Assembly: GCA_947311455.1 (NCBI GenBank) | Contig: CAMZKY010000327.1 | Coordinates: 1-5,179, forward strand | Reading direction: 5' to 3' | Length of the DNA: 5,179 nt | DNA from: an uncultured Marinosulfonomonas sp. | GTDB lineage: Bacteria; Pseudomonadota; Alphaproteobacteria; Rhodobacterales; Rhodobacteraceae | In this document: in pieces, positions 1-5,069 of the stretch | Layout: each line of letters begins with the position of its first letter | How positions within the stretch are numbered: the first letter of the stretch is position 1 | Notes under the pieces: generated by a model | Told to the model about the DNA's origin: nothing | What the model saw: the letters and a program-made list of their open reading frames with translations, nothing else | The model's database searches: none | Made by a program: the position numbers and the translations under genes

Positions 1-474
1 ATGGCAGATGCAACATTTCAAGACGGCGCGGAAAAACCGCTGCGCCTGTGGGCGCAGGATGTCGATGATCTGACGGTGCTGTCCTCTTTGGCGCAAGACG
101 CGGTGTTTCCTGCCAATGAAATGACTTTTCAGACCACCAAGCGCTGTTTTGCAATTCTGTTAAACCGATTTCGCTGGGAAGATCAGCCAAAAGCCGAGCG
201 CCGCAATCGCCCCTATGAACGTGTGCAGGCGGTGCTTACGATTAACGATGTGCAAAAGGTGCTGACCCAAGGGGTTGATCGCGACAAAGACACGGTTTTA
301 TCCCTGTTGAATATCACGTTCAAGCCTGCGGATGATGGCACAGGGCGCGTGATCCTGACCTTTGCCGGTGACGGAGCGATTGCTCTGGATGTGGAATGTC
401 TTGATGTCACATTAACCGACGTCACCCGCCCCTATATTGCGCCGTCAAAATCTGCCCCTAAACATCCCGAGTAA
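1..474 (+). CDS. DUF2948 family protein
   Basis: This is a 157-residue protein with no known biochemical role. I recognise it as the DUF2948 family of Alphaproteobacteria from its overall pattern: an N-terminal PLRLWAQDVDDL segment (residues 13-23), a hydrophobic/aromatic core with RFRWE at 56-60, a basic ERRNRPYERVQ stretch at 66-76, and a C-terminal tail RPYIAPSKSAPKHPE that is typical in style for the family. It has no signal peptide or membrane segment, so it is probably cytoplasmic. The ATG is the first base of the window. The MADA start followed by an acidic linker fits the usual family N-terminus, so I take the gene as complete, although upstream sequence cannot be seen. Five bases separate its TAA from hisD, which implies co-transcription. 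In related genomes I expect murA upstream; that is inference. Family assignment is fairly sure; function is unknown. Confidence 0.85.
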   Translation: MADATFQDGAEKPLRLWAQDVDDLTVLSSLAQDAVFPANEMTFQTTKRCFAILLNRFRWEDQPKAERRNRPYERVQAVLTINDVQKVLTQGVDRDKDTVLSLLNITFKPADDGTGRVILTFAGDGAIALDVECLDVTLTDVTRPYIAPSKSAPKHPE

Positions 475-479
475 ATCAA

Positions 480-1790
480 ATGCCCCAATTCATGAACACC
501 ACCGACGCCAGTTTTGCCAAAGATTTTGAAACCTTTCTGGGATCAAAACGCGAGGATTCACCGGATGTGGATGCGATTGTTGCCGATATCATCGCCGATG
601 TGCGTGCGCGCGGCGATGCGGCGGTGATTGAATACACCGCCAAATTTGACCGCCTTGAATTAACCCCCGAAACCCTTGCCTTTAGCGCCGAAGAAATCGA
701 CGCCGAATGTGCCAAGGTTAACGCCAAAGACCGCGCCGCGCTGGAGCTGGCGGCGGCACGTATTCGGGCCTATCATGAAAAACAAATGCCTGCGGATGCA
801 AGCTGGGTGGATGACACCGGCGCGATGCTTGGCTGGCGTTGGACACCCGTTGCCGCGGCGGGGCTGTATGTGCCCGGCGGCATTGCCTCTTATCCCTCAA
901 GCGTGTTGATGAACGCCATTCCCGCCAAGGTCGCGGGGGTTGAACGGCTGGCCATTGCTGTGCCTACGCCCGACGGGATTTGCAATCCGCTGGTGTTGTT
1001 GGCGGCGCGTATTGCCGGTGTTGATATGATCTATAAAATTGGCGGCGCACAGGCGATTGCGGCACTGGCCTACGGCACCGAAACCATTCAACCCGTTGAT
1101 AAAATTACCGGCCCGGGCAATGCCTTTGTGGCGGCGGCCAAACGGCGGGTGTTTGGCAAGGTCGGCATTGATATGATTGCAGGGCCAAGCGAAATTCTGG
1201 TGATCGCCGACAAAGACAACAACCCCGATTGGGTGGCGGTTGATCTGATGTCGCAAGCCGAACATGACGAAAGCGCGCAATCCATTCTGATCACCGATGA
1301 TCAAGGCTTTGCCGATGCGGTGGTGGCGGCGGTTGAAAAACGCCTTGAAACCCTTGAACGGCGCGCCGTTGCAGGGCCAAGCTGGCGTGATTTTGGCGCG
1401 GTGATTTTGGTGCAAAATATGGATGAGGCGATTGAACTGTCGGATCGCATTGCGCCCGAGCATCTGGAACTTTGCGTTGCGGATGCCGATGGCATGGCCG
1501 ATAAAATCAAACATGCCGGTGCGATTTTCATCGGGGCCTTCACCCCCGAGGCGGTGGGCGATTATGTCAGCGGCCCGAACCATGTTTTACCCACCGCCCG
1601 CTCGGCACGGTTTTCATCCGGCCTGTCGGTGATGGATTTTGTCAAACGCACAACATTGGCCAAACTCACCCCAAGCGCCCTAAACGCCATCGGCCCCGCT
1701 GCCGAAACGCTGGCCCAATCCGAAAGCCTCGAGGCGCACGGCCTGTCTGTGCGCTTGCGGCTGGATCAGATCAACGAGACACCTGAATGA
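480..1790 (+). CDS. hisD: Histidinol dehydrogenase
   Basis: Histidinol dehydrogenase (EC 1.1.1.23) is a cytoplasmic zinc enzyme that oxidises L-histidinol to L-histidine through histidinal, using two NAD+, in the last steps of histidine synthesis. The 436 residues match the usual family length of about 430-440. All key residues known from the Escherichia coli enzyme are visible: zinc ligands Q259 and H262 in SQAEHDESAQ, D361 in GDYVSGPNH and H420 in LEAHGLSVR, and the catalytic pair E327-H328 in RIAPEHLE. The family signature IDMIAGPSE starts at residue 230, and the YVPGG and KITGPGN motifs lie at about 130 and 208. ATG 480 is preferred over ATG 492 because relatives begin MPxF. The ribosome binding site is weak (GAG overlapping the previous gene's end), which suggests translational coupling. 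The gene stands apart from other his genes, and its stop overlaps the next start. Confidence 0.97.
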   Translation: MPQFMNTTDASFAKDFETFLGSKREDSPDVDAIVADIIADVRARGDAAVIEYTAKFDRLELTPETLAFSAEEIDAECAKVNAKDRAALELAAARIRAYHEKQMPADASWVDDTGAMLGWRWTPVAAAGLYVPGGIASYPSSVLMNAIPAKVAGVERLAIAVPTPDGICNPLVLLAARIAGVDMIYKIGGAQAIAALAYGTETIQPVDKITGPGNAFVAAAKRRVFGKVGIDMIAGPSEILVIADKDNNPDWVAVDLMSQAEHDESAQSILITDDQGFADAVVAAVEKRLETLERRAVAGPSWRDFGAVILVQNMDEAIELSDRIAPEHLELCVADADGMADKIKHAGAIFIGAFTPEAVGDYVSGPNHVLPTARSARFSSGLSVMDFVKRTTLAKLTPSALNAIGPAAETLAQSESLEAHGLSVRLRLDQINETPE

Positions 1791-2269
1791 CCAACCGCAT
1801 TTGCCACATCGAAATTGATGACACGGGTTTGCCTGCCCCAACGCCGGAAATAGAACAGGAACGCAAGGTGGCGGTATTTGATTTGCTCGAAGAAAACAGC
1901 TTCGCAATTCCGCCCCGCAAAGGCGTTGATATTCCCGACGGGCCGTATCGGTTGAAACTGGCCATCCGTGATCGCCGTTTGGTATTTGATATCGCCACCG
2001 AAGACGAAACCAAAGTCGGGGAATTCCATCTGGCGCTTGGCCCGTTTCGCCAAGTGGTAAAAGACTATTTCAGCATCTGCGAAAGCTATTTTGATGCGGT
2101 GAAAAAACTGCCCCCCAGCCAGATTGAAACCATCGACATGGCGCGCCGAGGTATTCACGACGAAGGCAGCCGTGTGCTGCAGGAGCGTCTGGACGGCAAG
2201 GCAGACGTTGATAAACCCACCGCACGCCGGCTGTTCACCCTGATTTGCGTTCTGCATTTTGGCGGATAG
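1787..2269 (+). CDS. UPF0262 family protein
   Basis: This 160-residue protein belongs to the uncharacterised UPF0262 family (Pfam PF06793 as I recall it), common in Alphaproteobacteria and of unknown function. Recognisable parts are the N-terminal ICHIEIDD (residues 5-12), the central GPYRLKLAIRDRRLVFDI stretch (about 52-69) with its alternating hydrophobic strand pattern, a helical region FRQVVKDYF at about 88-96, and a basic C-terminus TARRLFTLICVLHFGG. No signal peptide, membrane segment or metal-binding cysteine pattern is seen. The start ATG overlaps the hisD stop as ATGA, which points to translational coupling. One base separates its TAG from the next gene's ATG. The close association with hisD and the phosphatase recurs in relatives (prior knowledge), but that does not reveal its role. 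No function is proposed. Confidence 0.88.
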   Translation: MTNRICHIEIDDTGLPAPTPEIEQERKVAVFDLLEENSFAIPPRKGVDIPDGPYRLKLAIRDRRLVFDIATEDETKVGEFHLALGPFRQVVKDYFSICESYFDAVKKLPPSQIETIDMARRGIHDEGSRVLQERLDGKADVDKPTARRLFTLICVLHFGG

Positions 2270-2270
2270 T

Positions 2271-2732
2271 ATGGATCCAGACGTTCCCACCTCTGTTCTG
2301 TTCTGTTGTGATCACAACGCTGTGCGTTCGCCTATGGCCGAAGGGATCATGAAAAAACTGTACGGCCAATCCATTTATGTGCAATCGGCGGGTGTTAAAA
2401 GCGATCTGGAAATTGACGGCTTTGCTGTGGCCGTGTGTCAGGAATTGGGGGTCGAACTGTCGCGCCATCAATCACGCAGCTTTGAGGATATGCGTGATTG
2501 GGGCGATGATATTTCCAGTTACGATTTGATCGTCGCGCTGTCGCCCGCCTCTCAACGCTGCGCCTTGGATTTTACCCGATATTATGCGCTGGATGTGGAA
2601 TACTGGCCGGTGCTTGACCCCACCGGGCTTGGCGAAGGGCGCGAGGCCAAACTGATGTCATATCGCCAGACCCGCGATCAGATTCACAAAAAGCTGATTG
2701 CTCGCTTTGGTCCGCCCACTGAAACCGCATAA
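2271..2732 (+). CDS. Low-molecular-weight phosphatase family protein (LMW-PTP/ArsC fold)
   Basis: This is a 153-residue cytoplasmic protein of the low-molecular-weight protein tyrosine phosphatase / arsenate reductase fold. The phosphate-binding loop is near the N-terminus: SVLFCCDHNAVRSPMAEG, with C13 as likely nucleophile, R19 as phosphate-binding arginine and S20 following, giving C-x5-R-S. The expected general acid sits in a D-P pair near the C-terminus, D116-P117 in YWPVLDPTG. The loop reads CxHNAxRS, closer to thioredoxin-linked ArsC proteins than to the classical CxGNxCRS. There is no obvious second redox cysteine pair, so arsenate reductase activity cannot be assumed. Protein tyrosine phosphatase activity is the safer guess, with substrate unknown. 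I chose ATG 2271 because GGCGG lies 6 bases upstream; an in-frame TTG at 2259 has no such site. The gene closes the hisD cluster and is followed by a 185-nt gap. Confidence 0.88.
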   Translation: MDPDVPTSVLFCCDHNAVRSPMAEGIMKKLYGQSIYVQSAGVKSDLEIDGFAVAVCQELGVELSRHQSRSFEDMRDWGDDISSYDLIVALSPASQRCALDFTRYYALDVEYWPVLDPTGLGEGREAKLMSYRQTRDQIHKKLIARFGPPTETA

Positions 2733-2742
2733 ATTTGCACGA

Positions 2743-2764
2743 CGTAATACATACGTAAAACATA
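2743..2764. repeat. Tandem 11-bp direct repeat, possible operator
   Basis: Two directly abutting 11-mers, CGTAATACATA (2743-2753) and CGTAAAACATA (2754-2764), differ at one base. The 11-bp period is about one helical turn, so a protein binding both copies would sit on the same face. A second structure overlaps: a perfect 5-bp inverted repeat, ACGTA (2742-2746) and TACGT (2752-2756). It lies 11 nt after the phosphatase stop and about 49 bp upstream of the candidate -35 box of infA. That position suits an activator site or a regulator of a transcript start, but no known binding motif is recognised. Confidence 0.6.
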
Positions 2765-2812
2765 CACCGGATTTGGCAGTTTTTCGTTTAAACCTTCCGA
2801 TATCGCATTTAT

Positions 2813-2840
2813 TTGACACAATCCTGCGAAAATCTGGAAA
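2813..2840 (+). promoter_or_regulatory. Candidate infA promoter (TTGACA -35, weak -10)
   Basis: A perfect sigma-70 -35 hexamer, TTGACA, is at 2813-2818 in an AT-rich stretch upstream of infA. With a 16-bp spacer the -10 would be TGGAAA at 2835-2840, matching TATAAT at only three positions and lacking the final T. A good -35 with a poor -10 lacking that T is common among Rhodobacter-type housekeeping promoters (prior knowledge). Placement is supported by the 185-nt gap and the start of a new transcription unit. An alternative -10, TGTAAA at 2847-2852, would pair with a weaker -35 (CTGCGA, 2824-2829). Confidence 0.4.
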
Positions 2841-2865
2841 AACCCTTGTAAAACCCCGAACAAGA

Positions 2866-2899
2866 GCGCATTTAGTGCGCGCCTACATCTGGTTAGGCG
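2866..2899 (+). promoter_or_regulatory. Paired hairpins in the infA 5' leader
   Basis: Two small inverted repeats adjoin in the probable infA leader. The first is GCGCA (2866-2870), loop TTTAG, TGCGC (2876-2880). The second is CGCCTA (2880-2885), an 8-nt loop, TAGGCG (2894-2899). They share base C2880, so in RNA the full second stem competes slightly with the first. The second ends 8 nt before the Shine-Dalgarno sequence. There is no T-tract, so these are not classical terminators. They could tune ribosome access or mRNA stability, or bind a protein as DNA; that role is inference. Confidence 0.4.
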
Positions 2900-2907
2900 T
2901 AATTATT

Positions 2908-2912
2908 AGGAG
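2908..2912 (+). promoter_or_regulatory. Strong Shine-Dalgarno site of infA
   Basis: AGGAG sits 5 nt before the infA ATG at 2918, within AGGAGAGACC. It is the only near-consensus ribosome binding site in the window, since the other genes rely on overlap or close spacing. It fixes the infA start and fits the high expression expected of an initiation factor. Confidence 0.85.
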
Positions 2913-2917
2913 AGACC

Positions 2918-3136
2918 ATGGCTAAGGAAGAACTGCTCGAATTTCCCGGCGTCGTAAAGGAACTCCTGCCAAATGCGACATTTCGGGTCGAGCTGGAAAA
3001 CGGCCATGAGATCATCGCACATACGGCAGGAAAAATGCGTAAAAACCGCATTCGCGTATTGGCTGGTGACAAGGTTCAGGTTGAAATGACCCCGTATGAT
3101 TTGACCAAAGGTCGGATCAATTACCGCTTTAAATAG
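2918..3136 (+). CDS. infA: Translation initiation factor IF-1
   Basis: IF-1 is a small cytoplasmic protein that binds the A site of the 30S ribosomal subunit and, with IF-2 and IF-3, controls start-codon selection by the initiator tRNA. The gene encodes 72 residues, the standard length, forming a single S1-type OB-fold. Diagnostic segments are MAKEELLEFPGVV at the N-terminus, NATFRVELENGHEIIAHTAGKMRKNRIRVLAGDKVQVEM through the middle, and the end TPYDLTKGRINYRFK, which matches the bacterial consensus closely. The start is fixed by a strong AGGAG. The gene opens a new transcription unit after a 185-nt regulatory gap, and maf begins 4 nt after its stop. Tandem repeats, a -35 box and leader hairpins upstream may regulate it. 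Identification is essentially certain. Confidence 0.98.
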   Translation: MAKEELLEFPGVVKELLPNATFRVELENGHEIIAHTAGKMRKNRIRVLAGDKVQVEMTPYDLTKGRINYRFK

Positions 3137-3140
3137 CGCG

Positions 3141-3725
3141 ATGAAACCGCGTTTGGTGCTGGGGTCCGGCAGCCCGCGTCGGGTTGAATTGCTGGCTCAG
3201 ATCGGTGTGGTGGCGGACGCGATTCGCCCCCCTGAAATAGACGAAACCCCATATAAACAAGAGCTTCCGCGCCCTTATTGCACCCGCATGGCCCGTGAAA
3301 AGGTTGTGGCTGTTGTGGCTGGTAAAGATGATGTTGTTCTAAGCGCCGATACAACGGTGGCGATGGGGCGGCGGATCATGGGCAAGCCCATTGACGCGGG
3401 GCAAGCGGCGGAATTCCTGTTGGCCTTGGCTGGGCGACGCCACAAAGTGATCACCGCGATTGCGGTAAAGCGCGGCGCACAAATCTGGGAACGGGATGTT
3501 GTAACCACCGTTGAAATGAAACGCTTGTCAGATCAGGAATTGAACAGCTATCTGGCCACCAATGATTGGCAAGGCAAGGCTGGCGGATACTCCATCCAAG
3601 GGCCGGCGGGATCATTTTTCCCTTGGATTTCAGGATCTTACAGCGCGGTCATGGGCCTTCCCGTGGCCGAAACCTCGCAAATTTTGCAAGCAGCGGGATA
3701 TCCCGTGTTAGGAAACTGGACATGA
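3141..3725 (+). CDS. maf: Maf/YhdE-type nucleoside triphosphate pyrophosphatase
   Basis: Maf proteins are cytoplasmic enzymes that hydrolyse selected (often modified) nucleoside triphosphates to monophosphate and pyrophosphate. They have been linked to nucleotide-pool cleaning and to septum inhibition. The 194-residue length is typical. Visible motifs are LGSGSPRR (residues 7-14, phosphate-binding loop with R13), DETP (34-37), the REK helix with K54, the catalytic SADT with D70, MGKP (80-83) and GKAGGYSIQG (145-154) with Q153. The R13/K54/Q153 set and GYSIQG resemble YhdE, which acts on dTTP/UTP, rather than YceF, which acts on m7GTP; the subclass is inferred from motifs. The start lies 4 nt after infA and has no good Shine-Dalgarno sequence, so re-initiation is likely. 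Its stop overlaps the RNase start as ATGA. A maf next to an RNase G-type gene also occurs in enterobacteria. Confidence 0.95.
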   Translation: MKPRLVLGSGSPRRVELLAQIGVVADAIRPPEIDETPYKQELPRPYCTRMAREKVVAVVAGKDDVVLSADTTVAMGRRIMGKPIDAGQAAEFLLALAGRRHKVITAIAVKRGAQIWERDVVTTVEMKRLSDQELNSYLATNDWQGKAGGYSIQGPAGSFFPWISGSYSAVMGLPVAETSQILQAAGYPVLGNWT

Positions 3726-4756
3726 AGGGCAGCTTGGTTGCACTGGATCACATCAATGGCCGCACCGTTGCGGCGTATATGGTGGATGGACGGCTTGATG
3801 ATTTACTGATGGACGCCCCCGATAGCACCACGCCAGCTCCCGGATCGATCTTTTTAGCGATTGTGGATCGCCCGTTAAAAGGGCAAGGAGGCGTGATGTT
3901 GCGCTTACCTAATCATACGGCTTTCTTGCGTGTAAACAAAGGCTTACGTCCTGGTCAAACCCTGCTTGTGCAGGTCACAGGATATGGCGATGATGGCAAA
4001 GCTGTGCCTGTGACCCATAAAATCCTGTTCAAAAGCCGCTATGCAATTATCACGCCTGATGCGCCGGGTCTGAACATTTCCCGTTCCATCCGCGATGATG
4101 ACGAACGTGATCGGCTGCTGGAATGCGCCCATAACCAGATGCAGGATTGCGATTTTGGGTTGATTATCCGTTCGGTTGCCGACGGGGTTCCGTCGGATGA
4201 AATAGAAGACGACATCGCCGAAATGCGCACCGCCGCCGAAACGGTTTTGGCGGGGCAATCCGGCACCGATCCAACACTGTTGGTAGAGGCGCCAGACCCC
4301 CATATCCTTGCGTGGCGCGATTGGCAGGCTCCGGACCAAGTTGTTGATAATGAAGGATGTTTTGAAGAACATGGCGTTCTGGATGCGATCGAGGATTTAA
4401 AAACCCCGCTGGTGCGTTTGTCTGGCGGGGCATCTATGTATGTTGAACCAACCCGCGCTTTGATTGCCGTGGATGTAAATACCGGCGGCGACACATCGCC
4501 CGCGGCTGGGTTCAAGGCTAATTTGGCTTGCGCCCGCGAATTGCCGCGCCAATTACGCCTGCGCGGGCTTGGCGGGCAAATCACCATTGACGTGGCGCCA
4601 ATGCCGAAAAAAGACCGCAAACAATTCGAAATGGCCCTGCGCAAAGCCCTGCGAGAAGACGTGATTGAAACCGCGCTTGTTGGCTGGACGCCGATTGGGC
4701 ATTACGAGCTGCAACGCAAACGGGAACGTCTTGTTATCGATTTCACCGCCCTTTAG
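3722..4756 (+). CDS. Ribonuclease E/G family endoribonuclease (short form)
   Basis: This 344-residue protein is a compact member of the RNase E/G family, metal-dependent endonucleases that cut single-stranded RNA in rRNA processing and mRNA decay. After a short N-terminal strand (1-30) there is an S1-like region (about 40-120) with PGSIFLAIVD and AFLRV, then the 5'-sensor-like GLIIRSVADG (146-155), and a catalytic core with VEPTRALIAVDVNTGG and ITIDVAPM. D251 and D290 correspond to the two magnesium-binding aspartates of RNase E (D303 and D346). It stops soon after HYELQRKRERL, so the Zn-link (CPxCxGTG) and the C-terminal small/scaffold domains are absent. It could be RNase G-like rather than true RNase E; a longer RNase E probably lies elsewhere (inference). 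The ATG at 3722 overlaps the maf stop and begins the family-like MKG. A longer frame from TTG 3566 is rejected because it runs inside maf. Confidence 0.92.
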   Translation: MKGSLVALDHINGRTVAAYMVDGRLDDLLMDAPDSTTPAPGSIFLAIVDRPLKGQGGVMLRLPNHTAFLRVNKGLRPGQTLLVQVTGYGDDGKAVPVTHKILFKSRYAIITPDAPGLNISRSIRDDDERDRLLECAHNQMQDCDFGLIIRSVADGVPSDEIEDDIAEMRTAAETVLAGQSGTDPTLLVEAPDPHILAWRDWQAPDQVVDNEGCFEEHGVLDAIEDLKTPLVRLSGGASMYVEPTRALIAVDVNTGGDTSPAAGFKANLACARELPRQLRLRGLGGQITIDVAPMPKKDRKQFEMALRKALREDVIETALVGWTPIGHYELQRKRERLVIDFTAL

Positions 4757-4911
4757 CTGATACATATCAGGGAAATCGCAATCGCCAGATATGTAAGCGC
4801 GGTCATGTAAAACTGTTTCAACGCGCGCACTTCTTGTATGATCTTGGGATCGCGATCTGAGATATCCCATTCCCGCTTATCGCTATCACGCCGATTCTCG
4901 TATGATTTCAG
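4753..4911 (-). CDS. Possible small membrane protein ORF, no standard start codon
   Basis: A minus-strand frame reads protein-like for 52 codons before a TAA whose bases overlap the RNase TAG on the other strand (tail to tail). It starts at CTG 4911-4909 at best. No ATG, GTG or TTG lies between the upstream in-frame TAG and residue 28; V28 (GTG), L31 (TTG) and M36 (ATG) come later. The N-terminal 33 residues are strongly charged (SYENRRDSDKREWDISDRDP, then KIIQEVRALK). Residues about 34-51 (FYMTALTYLAIAISLICI) form one hydrophobic segment, suggesting a cytoplasmic-in, single-pass inner-membrane protein. GAGG (4915-4912) directly abuts the CTG, too close for a normal ribosome site. It may be a non-AUG gene, a gene that lost its start, or chance. 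The VRALKxFY-then-helix pattern faintly recalls 2TM-domain proteins, but only one helix is present. No homologue is recognised. Confidence 0.35.
   Translation of the reverse strand: MKSYENRRDSDKREWDISDRDPKIIQEVRALKQFYMTALTYLAIAISLICIS
4761..4795. repeat. Inverted repeat just past the RNase gene
   Basis: TACATATC (4761-4768) and GATATGTA (4788-4795) are perfectly complementary. After an A/A mismatch two more G-C pairs follow (4770-4771 with 4785-4786), leaving a 13-nt loop. A shorter palindrome, CTGATA-CA-TATCAG (4757-4770), overlaps the left arm and begins at the first base after the RNase stop. There is no T-tract on either strand, so it is not a textbook terminator. It may mark the 3' end of the infA-maf-RNase transcript. 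It also lies inside the codons of the minus-strand ORF, so it could be coding coincidence. Confidence 0.4.
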
Positions 4912-5069
4912 CCTCGATTGCTTGGTTGCGGTATGGCCCTAATCTGAACAACATGCGCCAACCTTACCTCGCCACGCGCATGTCTCCAGCCCGACATTTT
5001 AACGCCACGACACGGCTGTCGGATGATTGGCGGATTGCATTGGGTTGATTTGCGCGCTAATCCCTTTTT
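4796..5069. other. Intergenic region between RNase gene and truA
   Basis: This completes a 313-nt stretch (4757-5069) with no confident gene. Besides the minus-strand ORF and inverted repeat listed separately, I see a 10-bp palindrome GATCGCGATC (4848-4857), a 6-bp inverted repeat TGGGAT/ATCCCA (4845-4850 and 4864-4869), and an open frame on the plus strand (4902-5048, 48 codons) without a ribosome binding site or recognisable protein. No tRNA cloverleaf, clear terminator or convincing promoter was found. A CTTTTT run lies directly before the truA start. Confidence 0.5.

Noticed and set aside
897..1583. 228-codon open frame on the minus strand within hisD
   Set aside because: It lies wholly opposite conserved hisD coding sequence and its translation resembles no family, so it is a codon-bias shadow.
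1766..2290. 174-codon open frame on the minus strand opposite UPF0262
   Set aside because: It mirrors the UPF0262 frame, crosses gene borders and has no recognisable protein features.
2259..2732. Longer phosphatase frame starting at TTG 2259
   Set aside because: It overlaps the UPF0262 end and has no ribosome site; ATG 2271 has GGCGG at good spacing and the added four residues are not needed for the fold.
2698..2925. 75-codon plus-strand ORF spanning the infA upstream region
   Set aside because: It overlaps both the phosphatase end and the infA start, covers the promoter region and shows no protein character.
3566..3721. N-terminal extension of the RNase from TTG 3566
   Set aside because: This stretch is the coding end of maf in another frame, and the extension shows no S1 or RNase E-like residues. 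ATG 3722 overlaps the maf stop as ATGA.
4845..4869. TGGGAT/ATCCCA hairpin as a terminator
   Set aside because: The stem is only 6 bp, the loop is 13 nt and no T-tract follows on either strand.
4902..5048. 48-codon plus-strand ORF between the RNase gene and truA
   Set aside because: There is no ribosome binding site, no recognisable motif, and its 5' end overlaps the minus-strand ORF. It is probably chance, though a decayed gene is not excluded.
4757..5069. Possible tRNA or other structured RNA gene in the gap before truA
   Set aside because: No T-loop motif, anticodon stem or cloverleaf pairing could be assembled on either strand.
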